From Clostridium gasigenes (lineage in GTDB: Bacteria; Bacillota; Clostridia; Clostridiales; Clostridiaceae): a DNA stretch of 64,000 nucleotides. How positions within the stretch are numbered: position 1 is the stretch's first letter; each line of letters begins with the position of its first letter. This document shows, piece after piece, positions 1 through 7,243 of this stretch. Position numbers and translations under genes: made by a program. The DNA lies in the NCBI RefSeq assembly GCF_900104115.1, contig NZ_FNJM01000001.1, forward strand, positions 1 through 64,000, read 5' to 3'. Under the pieces are notes generated by a model. The model had not been told where the DNA came from. It saw only the letters and a program-made list of their open reading frames with translations, and did no database searches.

Positions 1-198
1 TCTCTGTTTTCCTAAAGCCTTAACATCAAATCCTGCATTCCGTAGTATTTCTAATGGCATTTTCCCGGTATTATATTCAGAAACATAATACTCCTTAAAT
101 TCATCTGTATAAGTAATAGCTTTATTACTAGCTTTTTTTACAAATGGATTTACTGATAAATCTTTCAATTGTTCATCTGTAAAATAGATTCTTCCCAT
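1..198 (-). CDS. IS3-like transposase OrfA / HTH protein, N-terminal part
   Basis: Only the first 66 codons are in the window; the gene runs off the left edge. The ATG at 198 follows a strong AAAGGAGG ribosome site. The product starts MGRIYFTDEQLKDLSVNPF and contains 'AITYTDEFK', 'GKMPLEILRNAGFDV' and 'LGKQR'. I recognise this as the opening of the clostridial helix-turn-helix OrfA that accompanies IS3-family transposases and binds the element ends. Just upstream lie a terminator-like hairpin and a probable element end. The family call rests on remembered sequence style; the catalytic OrfB is outside the window, so completeness is unknown. Confidence 0.6.
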   Translation of the reverse strand, partial: MGRIYFTDEQLKDLSVNPFVKKASNKAITYTDEFKEYYVSEYNTGKMPLEILRNAGFDVKALGKQR

Positions 199-230
199 AA
201 CTACAATCCTCCTTTAAAATATTTTACAAT

Positions 231-256
231 AAAAAAAGACCCTATAAAATAGAGTC
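231..256 (-). terminator. Hairpin plus T-run upstream of the transposase gene
   Basis: On the minus strand GACTCTAT-TTT-ATAGGGTC (one G-T pair) is followed by seven T. It sits inside the IS end but upstream of the transposase start, so it would stop transcription entering the element rather than end a gene. Confidence 0.5.
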
Positions 257-354
257 AGTTAAATAAATGTTTAGCACTTTTTTTCTAACTGTCCATTCTA
301 TAGGTACCAGTTTAAAACTTTATTGCAGTTTTTTTTATAAGGGTAACCCAGCGT

Positions 355-363
355 TGGTATAAT
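355..363 (+). promoter_or_regulatory. Extended -10 promoter for the VanZ-like gene
   Basis: TGGTATAAT at 355-363 is a perfect -10 box with the extended TGn element. No good -35 lies 17 bp upstream. It is about 43 bases before the chosen ATG. Confidence 0.45.
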
Positions 364-405
364 AAATGAAAGTATTACATCAAATTATAAGTGGGAGTGA
401 TTAGA

Positions 406-1719
406 ATGGAGCAGAAGTCAAAGTATAAGAGTATATCAAAATTTATAATTATATGTATTTTTGTAGCATATATTGCAATAATATTTAAGATAGTTGTATT
501 TAAATATCATGGATTTATAGATATATTTTCAAAAAAGTCAGTTAGTTTTACAAGCTTAAATTTAATTCCATTTAAGCTATGGGCGGATTTCTTTGAAAAT
601 GCATCCGGTATGGGATGGGCATGGGCTATATCTAATTTATTTGGTAACATAATAATATTTATTCCACTAGGATATTTATTGCCTTTAATATTTAAAAAGG
701 CTAAGAATATATTGCCAGTAGCCTGTATGGCATTTGTATTTAGCTTAGTGCTTGAGTCTTTACAATATGTATTAGCAATAGGAAGTTCTGATATTGATGA
801 TATTATTTTAAATACATTAGGTGGAGTAATAGGATATTTATGCTATAAAATAGTTGCTAAAGTATTAGTAACTAATAAAAAAATATATATAGGTACAATA
901 ATACTAACAGTTTTATTTTTAGTAAGTGGATTTACTGTTGCAAAGTATGAATTTGGAAATATGCTTGGAATAACAAAATTTGAGCAAGAAGTAATCGGAG
1001 GAGATGTTATACCAGAATCAAGGGCCGATTATATAGGAGCTTTTATTAGTTATGATGATAATATTATAAATATGTATGATGGTATGATTGTAGATAGCAA
1101 TGTAGACACTTCATTAATGGAAAAATTAAATGTAAAAGTTAATAAAAATACAAAGATATATTTAAATACAATGAAAAGTAAAGAAAATAAAATGACTGCT
1201 GAATATAATGAATATACGGACCCAGTAAGTAGTATAGAAAAAAATTCTACTTTATCTATTTGGGGAAAAGAGGTAGATGGCACGATAGTAGCAGAAATAA
1301 TTGTTATACAAAAACCAATCATAAATCAAGAAGAGTCTACTATAACTCATACAGAGGATAAAAGAAATAAGAAGACTACAGACAATAGATCAAAAGATGA
1401 TATTCAAATTCCAGAAGAAAAGTCTGATATAGAAGGTTGCTTTAAAGAGTATGAAAATGATGTAATAATAATTAACCGTATAGATAATTTCGAAAGTGGG
1501 GAGTCTACTATTTCCGTTTCATCAGATATTAAGGTGAAAATAAAAGTACAGGATGATACAAATTATATTATTAAAGTTATAACTTCAGCAGGAGAAGTAA
1601 GGTCTATAAAATCAACTTCTATAGATGATATGAAAAAGGGCGACAAGTTAGATGTTTGGGGAGCAAGTGTTGATGGAGCACTAATAGCTGATAAGATAGT
1701 AATTATAAGGATAGAATAA
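406..1719 (+). CDS. VanZ-like membrane protein with tandem C-terminal repeats
   Basis: The N-terminal half is a VanZ-family membrane domain: a first helix, 'LNLIPF', 'NLFGNIIIFIPLG', then 'LESLQY' and 'SDIDDIILNTLGG' near residues 115-140. A further helix follows near 160-180. The remaining ~250 residues are probably extracytoplasmic and hold two related ~90-residue units. The first ends 'LSIWGKEVDGTIVAEIIVI' and the second 'LDVWGASVDGALIADKIVI', separated by a Lys/Asp/Ser-rich linker. VanZ itself is linked to teicoplanin resistance, but most family members have no known role. A GTG at 391 is in frame, but GGGAG at 393-397 fits the ATG at 406 better. No vancomycin-resistance genes lie nearby, so resistance should not be inferred. 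Confidence 0.8.
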   Translation: MEQKSKYKSISKFIIICIFVAYIAIIFKIVVFKYHGFIDIFSKKSVSFTSLNLIPFKLWADFFENASGMGWAWAISNLFGNIIIFIPLGYLLPLIFKKAKNILPVACMAFVFSLVLESLQYVLAIGSSDIDDIILNTLGGVIGYLCYKIVAKVLVTNKKIYIGTIILTVLFLVSGFTVAKYEFGNMLGITKFEQEVIGGDVIPESRADYIGAFISYDDNIINMYDGMIVDSNVDTSLMEKLNVKVNKNTKIYLNTMKSKENKMTAEYNEYTDPVSSIEKNSTLSIWGKEVDGTIVAEIIVIQKPIINQEESTITHTEDKRNKKTTDNRSKDDIQIPEEKSDIEGCFKEYENDVIIINRIDNFESGESTISVSSDIKVKIKVQDDTNYIIKVITSAGEVRSIKSTSIDDMKKGDKLDVWGASVDGALIADKIVIIRIE

Positions 1720-1735
1720 AATTAAAATTAAATGA

Positions 1736-1763
1736 AATCCACGATAGAATTCTATCGTGGATT
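1736..1763. terminator. 28-bp perfect palindrome between convergent genes
   Basis: AATCCACGATAGAA is followed directly by its exact reverse complement, with A/T-rich flanks. It lies between the VanZ-like gene and the leftward Gre-factor gene, so it probably terminates both. Confidence 0.75.
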
Positions 1764-1785
1764 ATTATTTAAAAGTAATATATTT

Positions 1786-2250
1786 TTATAAAATTTCTAA
1801 TATTTCTATATTATATTTTTCTCCGGGAGCATCAACTTCAACCTTAGCTCTAGCTTTTTTGCCAGATAATGCTTTTCCTAAATCAGACTCTATACTTATA
1901 CACATATTTTGAGGGTCTAAATCCATAGTAGTTACTAGTGTAACAATAGTTTCGTAGTCATCCTCTATAAATTTAATTTTAGCTTTACTATTAATTCCTA
2001 ATGTTAATTTATTTAAATGCGTATCATCTATTAGAGTTGCTGTTGAAATCATAGTCATTAAATATTGAATTCTATTATCATTTTCTCTATAGTTTGCGCA
2101 AGCTTCTTTATATTCTGCGTTTTCTGATCTATCGCCATGTGCAGCAGCTACTAATTTTTCCTTTGATATTTCAGCCCTTTTTACTGTTAATCTATATTCC
2201 AATTCTTCTCTTAATTTTTTTATATTTTCTTCTGTTAATTCATTATTCAT
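1786..2250 (-). CDS. GreA/GreB-family transcription elongation factor
   Basis: At 154 residues this is the normal Gre size. An N-terminal coiled-coil hairpin carries 'HGDRSENAEYKEA' at residues 38-50, which matches the tip motif (GDLSENAEY) of GreA. The acidic residues that position Mg2+ for RNA cleavage (D40, E43) are kept, while the usual Leu between them is Arg. The C-terminal half has the FKBP-like fold features, including 'SDLGKALSGKKARAKVEV'. Gre factors rescue backtracked RNA polymerase by stimulating transcript cleavage. A GGGGAGG site precedes the ATG. It is divergent enough that it may be a second, GreA-like paralogue rather than the main greA. Confidence 0.85.
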   Translation of the reverse strand: MNNELTEENIKKLREELEYRLTVKRAEISKEKLVAAAHGDRSENAEYKEACANYRENDNRIQYLMTMISTATLIDDTHLNKLTLGINSKAKIKFIEDDYETIVTLVTTMDLDPQNMCISIESDLGKALSGKKARAKVEVDAPGEKYNIEILEIL

Positions 2251-2313
2251 AAAAATTTAGCCTCCCCTAAAATATATTTCCCTATATATTATATAATATA
2301 TAGAAAAAAATGA

Positions 2314-2458
2314 AAGGTATTTAGTTATATTTATTCTACTATATTGATAAAGAGAATTAAGAAGGAAATTAAGAAGGAAATTAAGAAGGGAATTAAGAAG
2401 GGAATTGATAGCTTTTTACTTGACTCAAATATAGGAAAACTTATGTTTGCTATATTAT
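2314..2458 (+). pseudogene. Possible serine-recombinase remnant
   Basis: One frame closed by stops at both ends, with no start or ribosome site, encodes 'IDSFLLDSNIGKLMFAIL' before a TGA. This resembles the 'FLDTSxPxGKLMFxI' stretch of serine resolvases. The preceding residues come from the 12-bp repeat and read IKKE/IKKG. The match is short, so this is a tentative reading of decayed mobile DNA. Confidence 0.25.
2355..2402. repeat. 12-bp tandem repeat, four copies
   Basis: Four consecutive units of AATTAAGAAGG(A/G) run without interruption, followed by a partial fifth. The unit length is a multiple of three, so the array keeps its frame (I-K-K-E/G). Confidence 0.9.
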
Positions 2459-2590
2459 GAAATACAACATATAATGAACTAGAAGATTTAGATAAGATAG
2501 ATGATTGGTGTTAAGTTGTCACAATTAATTGTGCCGCGCTATTGTTTAATAAATTTGTATATTTGATATATATTGAAGTATTTATACTTC

Positions 2591-2623
2591 AAGCTTTAAG
2601 TCACGGTACTTAAGGCTTTTTTT
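2591..2623 (+). terminator. Orphan intrinsic terminator
   Basis: AAGCTTTAAGT-CACGGT-ACTTAAGGCTT (one G-T pair) is followed by a run of seven T. No recognisable gene ends just before it on the plus strand. Confidence 0.75.
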
Positions 2624-2854
2624 GAGTAAAAGTATAGAGGATTTACATAAGTAATCTGCAAATAAATAATAGACTAGTATTCTTGATTTTGAGTCTGTTA
2701 ATTATCTTACGATGACAAATAATTTATAAAGACATGTCTAAAAATTTTTATTAAAAGCATTAGGTATTTAAAAAATAGACTAAAACATTAATTTGTTGTT
2801 TTTAAAAAATATCTAAGCAAAGAAACTATATAAAAATTAAGGGGGACATATAAG

Positions 2855-3997
2855 ATGATAGTAGGCGTATTAAAAGAAATTAAGTGTGGAGAATCAAGAG
2901 TAATAGTAACACCGGTAGAGGCAGAAGAATTAATAAATGATGGACATGAGGTGTTAGTTCAGAAAAATGCAGGGTATATAGCGGGCTTTAATGATGAGGA
3001 ATATGCAAGAATAGGTGCTAAAATTATAGATAATAGAGAAGAGATATATGGTAAATGTGATATGGTATTAAAGGTTAAAGAATTTTTTGAAGAAGAATAC
3101 CATTTATTAAGAAGTGGACAAATACTGTTTGCATGTATACATCCAGCTTCAAATAGAGAAGAGGTAGATGCATTATTAAAAAATAAAGTAATAGCGTTTA
3201 CTGCAGAAGATACACATAGATATGGGTCACCTAATTGCGAAGTAGCTGGGAAATTAGGTGCATTAATGGGCGTGCAATACTTATTAAATAGTAATGGTGG
3301 AAAAGGTCAATTAATTAGTGGAATAGCAGGGGCACCCGGTGCAAATGTTATAGTTCTTGGAGCTGGGATAGTTGGAAAAGGAGCTATACAAATATTGTCA
3401 TCACTTGGAGCACAGGTAACAGTTATGGCTAGAAGTATAGCAACTATGAGAAGCTGTCATGAAATATATCCGGCTAATGTGAGAACAATGTTTTCTAATC
3501 AGTCAAATATAAAAGCACTTTTACCTACAACAGATTTAGTAGTAAATTGTGTTAAGTGGCCAAAGCATAGAGAAGATAATTTAATAACTAGAGAAATGCT
3601 TTCATTAATGAAAAGAGGTTCAGTAATAGTTGATATAAGTGCAGATGTAGGTGGTGCAATTGAAACATATAGACCTACAACTCATGAAGATCCTGTTTAT
3701 GAAGTAGATGGAATAATTCACTATGGAGTAGATAATATACCAGGAGCCGCGGCTCATACTACCTCAATAGCATATGCTGCAAGTGTACTACCTCATATAA
3801 GAGCTATTGCAAATAAAGGAGTAAGAGAAGCTTGTAGAAAAGATGGATTTTTGAGAAGAAGCTTAACTGCATATAATGGAATACTTACTCATGAAGAAAC
3901 AAGCATAATTCAAAATAGAAAATGGAGCACACCAGAAGAAATTCTAGAATTAGATTTGGATAATATAGATTTAGCTCCAATTGCAACTACAATATAA
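2855..3997 (+). CDS. ald: Alanine dehydrogenase
   Basis: NAD-dependent oxidative deamination of L-alanine to pyruvate and ammonia, or the reverse. The 380-residue length is close to the family's ~370. The start 'MIVGVLKEIKCGESRVIVTP' is typical, followed by 'VLKVKEF' (the substrate lysine region) and 'ACIHPASN' with its conserved His. The Rossmann glycine motif is 'VLGAGIVGKGAIQ', and the C-terminal 'HYGVDNIPGAAAHTTS' is a family hallmark. A GGGGG ribosome site precedes the ATG. The gene stands alone, with a terminator 230 bp upstream. In clostridia this enzyme serves alanine use and ammonia assimilation and is often tied to sporulation or germination. No Ald regulator is adjacent. Confidence 0.95.
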   Translation: MIVGVLKEIKCGESRVIVTPVEAEELINDGHEVLVQKNAGYIAGFNDEEYARIGAKIIDNREEIYGKCDMVLKVKEFFEEEYHLLRSGQILFACIHPASNREEVDALLKNKVIAFTAEDTHRYGSPNCEVAGKLGALMGVQYLLNSNGGKGQLISGIAGAPGANVIVLGAGIVGKGAIQILSSLGAQVTVMARSIATMRSCHEIYPANVRTMFSNQSNIKALLPTTDLVVNCVKWPKHREDNLITREMLSLMKRGSVIVDISADVGGAIETYRPTTHEDPVYEVDGIIHYGVDNIPGAAAHTTSIAYAASVLPHIRAIANKGVREACRKDGFLRRSLTAYNGILTHEETSIIQNRKWSTPEEILELDLDNIDLAPIATTI

Positions 3998-4055
3998 TAC
4001 ACATTATTCAATTTTAAAGCGAGTTAAAAGGTGTTTATAATATAAAGGCAAAGGA

Positions 4056-4799
4056 ATGGATTTAAAAATGACGAATAATACTGAATTAAAACAAAAACAA
4101 TTTATAGCGGCTATGGAGCTTTATGAGGATAAAAGAATTTATAAGTTGTTTGGAAAATTTATTTCTACGGTGAATATTTCACTTCAAATTATTATAGCAT
4201 ATGTTGTTATACCTATTAATATAGGTATTTGGTGGCAAGTATTTTCATTTATTGTAGCGTATTTTCTTACTGACTTTATAAATGGATTAGTACATATGTA
4301 TATGGATAATAATGAAAATTACAAATCCGTAGCAGGCCCACTAATAGCAAGTTTTCATTTGCATCATAAAACACCTCTCTACAAAAAAAACAATCTTTTA
4401 TTGGTCTATTTCAATGAATCAGGTTCAAAGATTTGGCTTTCGGGGTTTTTAATAATTGTTTCAATAGTAATGAGTATATTTAATATTAATAGGATAATTT
4501 TATATATCATATTATATTTTAGTATATTATCATCGGTAGCTGAGGTTGCTCACTATCTTTGCCATGGATCAAATACAAGATTAGTAATTTTTTTGGGGAG
4601 AAGTCATTTATTACTTGATAAACATCATCATGGAAGGCATCATATTGAAGATAATGTTAATTATGCATTTTTAAATGGTATGTCTGATCCCTTAATTAAT
4701 ATAATTGCTAAGAGGTTTTATTGTGGATATAAAAATACAACAGATAAACATTATGCATATTATAAAGGGAAGGGCACAAAAAACAGGGGACAAGCCTAG
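4056..4799 (+). CDS. CarF/PEDS1-type lipid desaturase homologue
   Basis: A 247-residue membrane protein with four or so hydrophobic segments and a His-rich layout that I recognise as the CarF/TMEM189 (plasmanylethanolamine desaturase) family. The motifs are D73-x3-G77-xx-H80-xxx-D84, 'FHLHHKTP' (H101, H103, H104), 'EVAHYLCHG' (H166, H170) and 'DKHHHGRHH' (H190-H196). In characterised members these histidines bind a di-metal centre that uses O2 to make the vinyl-ether bond of plasmalogens. Clostridia make plasmalogens by an O2-independent route, so a homologue here is unexpected. It lies between ald and a SPFH gene, each with its own terminator. Substrate and activity are inference. An ATG at 4068 is an alternative start. 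Confidence 0.7.
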   Translation: MDLKMTNNTELKQKQFIAAMELYEDKRIYKLFGKFISTVNISLQIIIAYVVIPINIGIWWQVFSFIVAYFLTDFINGLVHMYMDNNENYKSVAGPLIASFHLHHKTPLYKKNNLLLVYFNESGSKIWLSGFLIIVSIVMSIFNINRIILYIILYFSILSSVAEVAHYLCHGSNTRLVIFLGRSHLLLDKHHHGRHHIEDNVNYAFLNGMSDPLINIIAKRFYCGYKNTTDKHYAYYKGKGTKNRGQA

Positions 4800-4805
4800 T
4801 AATTA

Positions 4806-4839
4806 AGGGTTCATCATTAAATAAATAATGATGAACCCT
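4806..4839. terminator. Bidirectional terminator after the desaturase-like gene
   Basis: AGGGTTCATCATTA and its exact complement flank a six-base loop, between the rightward desaturase-like gene and the leftward SPFH gene. Confidence 0.8.
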
Positions 4840-4872
4840 ATTTGTTTTAAACTTCTATTTGTTTTAAACTTC
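4839..4872. repeat. 17-bp tandem duplication at the SPFH stop codon
   Basis: TATTTGTTTTAAACTTC occurs twice in succession, followed by a partial third copy. It contains the end of the SPFH gene, so that gene's last codons and stop are duplicated just beyond its stop. Confidence 0.85.
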
Positions 4873-7041
4873 TATTTGTTTAGTAGCTATAGTATCTTCT
4901 GTTTTAGTTACTACTGAAGCATTAGCACTAGCCATATTAGCTAAAACCATGCTCATTATGCCTTCCATTGCATTAGGTGTTTTTCCATCAGTGCCACCCA
5001 TAATTATTGTTTGTGGAACTAGTGGAGATTTACTTATTTTTAGTGCGTCTGCAAAGGCTATCATAACACTTTGTTGTACTTGTAATTCTGGTCCGCCATA
5101 GGCTTCAACTAAAGCTTTAGCCGCAGTACCTTTTGCAATACCAACCTTTGTTTCTTGTTCTGCAGTAGCATCTGCAACGGATTTAATATTTAATGCTTGT
5201 GCTTTACCAACTGTTTCAAGTTTAAAGGCTTCTGCACTAGCTTGTAGTTGCACTTGCTTGGCATTAGCTTCTGCATTTAGTTCAGTAGCTTTTGCATTAG
5301 CAGCAGCTTCAGCTTCTTTTGTATACCTTGAAGCATCAGCTTCTTGAGTTCTCTTATATTTATCAGCTTCAGCAAGCTTTTGTGTTTTTAGTGCAAGCTG
5401 CTCTGCGAGTCTTAATTCTGATTTACCTTTATTATCTGCAACTTCTATGTCGATACTTGATTGTGTAAGAGCTGTTTGAGCAGAACTTTTTGCAATTGCC
5501 TCATTAAGTTCTCTTTGTTTTTCAGCTGATTTTTGTTTAGCTTCATTAGTTTTTATTTCTTCCATAGCAACTTGTCTGTCTCTTAATTGTGCTAGTATAA
5601 GTTCAATTCTCTTATCTGTTGCGGATGCGGCAGGTGTGCCAATTAATACTTCTTGTAATTCTAAGTCATACAACTTGAATTTCTCTTTCATTTCCGCTGA
5701 GGCTTGGTCTTGAATAGTACTTCTATCTTGAACTAATTCAATAAGTGTCTTGGTTTGACCAATATTTTTGAAGTAACCAGATATCATAGGATCAAGTGAT
5801 TGTTCAATAAGCATTTTAATATCACCAAATCTTTGGATAACTGAAGAAGCTTTCCTATAATCAATATTAAATACCACTGTAAGCGGTAAATTTGGTTCAA
5901 AGGCATCTTTAGTTATAAGACTTATTTCTTTCAAATTATCATCTAATTTATGATCGCCGGTTTGACCGCTAATCCATTTTAATATAACATTAGTAGTTGG
6001 AACTGGAACAACTTTACCTGCATATGTGTTAAAGGCATATTTACCTGGCATCATAGAATCTCGCCAAATACCTTTTTTACCTTGTTCAACTAGCTCTCCA
6101 TGTGAATAAGTTGATCCAGATACATCTTCACCTTTATCACCAAAGTAGCTTACAACTACGCCAACATATCCAATATCTATTATACTTTTTGGTACTATAT
6201 CAACGTTTGCAAACATTCTGTTTATAAAATAAACTCCATCTGTTAATACTTGCATTTGCTTACCTTTTCTACCGTTAGCAGCTAGGAATTTTTCTGGTTC
6301 CTGGAAATTATTATGATAAAATTCATTAGTTATACCATCTCCAACTATAGGAGCAATAATAGCACCATTATCTGGAGTAGGGCCTTCATTAATAGTAACA
6401 ATACCTATAGTATCTTTACTTCTTATAGTGTTACTAGATTCATATTGTTCAACTGTTTTTGAACTTGCTATAACTACAGGATTAAATCCACCCACTTTAG
6501 CTAAATCACTTCTCATTGTTTCTATTTGTGCGGATTCATCTTTTGAAGTAAATATTGAATGTACTTTATCTCTTGTAATTATAATAAATTGAGCTAAATT
6601 AAATGCATAAGTACCTTCACGAAGAATTTGTCTTTGTGGACCTTTTTGTCCTCCGTTACCTAGAAAGGCAGCCACATCTTGAAAAGATTTACTGGAAGAT
6701 ACAACTCTTCCTAGAGTTTGACCATCACCTAGGCTTTCACCAGATCTTGAAAATACATAAGCTATTTGACCTTGTGGTATGGTTACTAACCTTACCTTTT
6801 TTACTTTATACTTAAAAGGAGTCTTAAAATGGACTCCAGCTCTAAGTACTTGTGGTTGATAACCAGCCTCGCCTTTAAGAGCAATAAGACCATCAGAAGG
6901 TACAGACCCACCCATACTCCACCATTTTTCAACAATACCGACTTCGTCGGTTCCGATACTTGTAAACCCTATTCCATAGAGTAATAAAACTAATACGACT
7001 AATACTGCTCCTACTATAATTAAAATTGACAATGGTTCCAT
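4864..7041 (-). CDS. Long SPFH/flotillin-like membrane protein
   Basis: Residues 5-25 form an N-terminal membrane helix. The next ~330 residues contain four spaced copies of a G-x-x-G-x-Q-x-Q-(V/I)-L-xx-G-x-(Y/H) motif, at about 57-75, 131-148, 257-274 and 321-338. The last copy is degenerate. Each is preceded by a short beta-rich segment such as 'VGIVEKW' or 'IGIVTIN'. A band 7/SPFH region follows near 370-470, then a long Ala/Glu/Lys-rich coiled coil (about 470-650) of the flotillin type. Flotillin-like proteins form oligomeric membrane-domain scaffolds. The ATG at 7041 has GGGGG eight bases upstream; a TTG at 7056 is less likely. No NfeD partner is adjacent. At about 725 residues it is much longer than FloT. 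Confidence 0.8.
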   Translation of the reverse strand: MEPLSILIIVGAVLVVLVLLLYGIGFTSIGTDEVGIVEKWWSMGGSVPSDGLIALKGEAGYQPQVLRAGVHFKTPFKYKVKKVRLVTIPQGQIAYVFSRSGESLGDGQTLGRVVSSSKSFQDVAAFLGNGGQKGPQRQILREGTYAFNLAQFIIITRDKVHSIFTSKDESAQIETMRSDLAKVGGFNPVVIASSKTVEQYESSNTIRSKDTIGIVTINEGPTPDNGAIIAPIVGDGITNEFYHNNFQEPEKFLAANGRKGKQMQVLTDGVYFINRMFANVDIVPKSIIDIGYVGVVVSYFGDKGEDVSGSTYSHGELVEQGKKGIWRDSMMPGKYAFNTYAGKVVPVPTTNVILKWISGQTGDHKLDDNLKEISLITKDAFEPNLPLTVVFNIDYRKASSVIQRFGDIKMLIEQSLDPMISGYFKNIGQTKTLIELVQDRSTIQDQASAEMKEKFKLYDLELQEVLIGTPAASATDKRIELILAQLRDRQVAMEEIKTNEAKQKSAEKQRELNEAIAKSSAQTALTQSSIDIEVADNKGKSELRLAEQLALKTQKLAEADKYKRTQEADASRYTKEAEAAANAKATELNAEANAKQVQLQASAEAFKLETVGKAQALNIKSVADATAEQETKVGIAKGTAAKALVEAYGGPELQVQQSVMIAFADALKISKSPLVPQTIIMGGTDGKTPNAMEGIMSMVLANMASANASVVTKTEDTIATKQIEV

Positions 7042-7243
7042 AATCTTAACCCCCAAATTTTATTTGTATAAAGATTTTATACTTTACTATTTTATACTAT
7101 TAGTTGTTTATAACTTTTATGTATCTACAAACTATAGTAATAAATCTTTATATTGGATATATTCGACAGAGTTATACAATACCCTTTATATAAAAAGATA
7201 ATTATATTAGAAGGAGACCCCTTTTACAAATTAAAAACAAATA

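Larger units (their letters stand above)
1..295 (-). mobile_element. Terminal part of an IS3-like insertion sequence
   Basis: The transposase-like gene reads leftward from 198. Read on the minus strand, the upstream DNA begins near 295 with TGGACAGTTAGAAAAA, which resembles the TG...A-rich termini of IS3-family elements. The exact terminus and target duplication cannot be set because the other end is not in the window. Confidence 0.4.
2251..2854. other. 604-bp intergenic region without an intact gene
   Basis: From left to right it holds the promoter side of the Gre gene, an array of 12-bp repeats (2355-2402) inside a possible recombinase remnant, an isolated hairpin-T-run terminator at 2591-2623 and the AT-rich leader of alanine dehydrogenase. 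I see no intact reading frame. The isolated terminator has no obvious gene in front of it, so a small RNA between about 2460 and 2623 is possible but not shown. Confidence 0.6.

Noticed and set aside
406-1719. Glycopeptide resistance
   Set aside because: A VanZ-like domain alone, without vanHAX or a two-component system, does not indicate resistance.
2355-2402. CRISPR-like repeat array
   Set aside because: Units are 12 bp, directly adjacent and have no spacers; no cas genes are present in the window.
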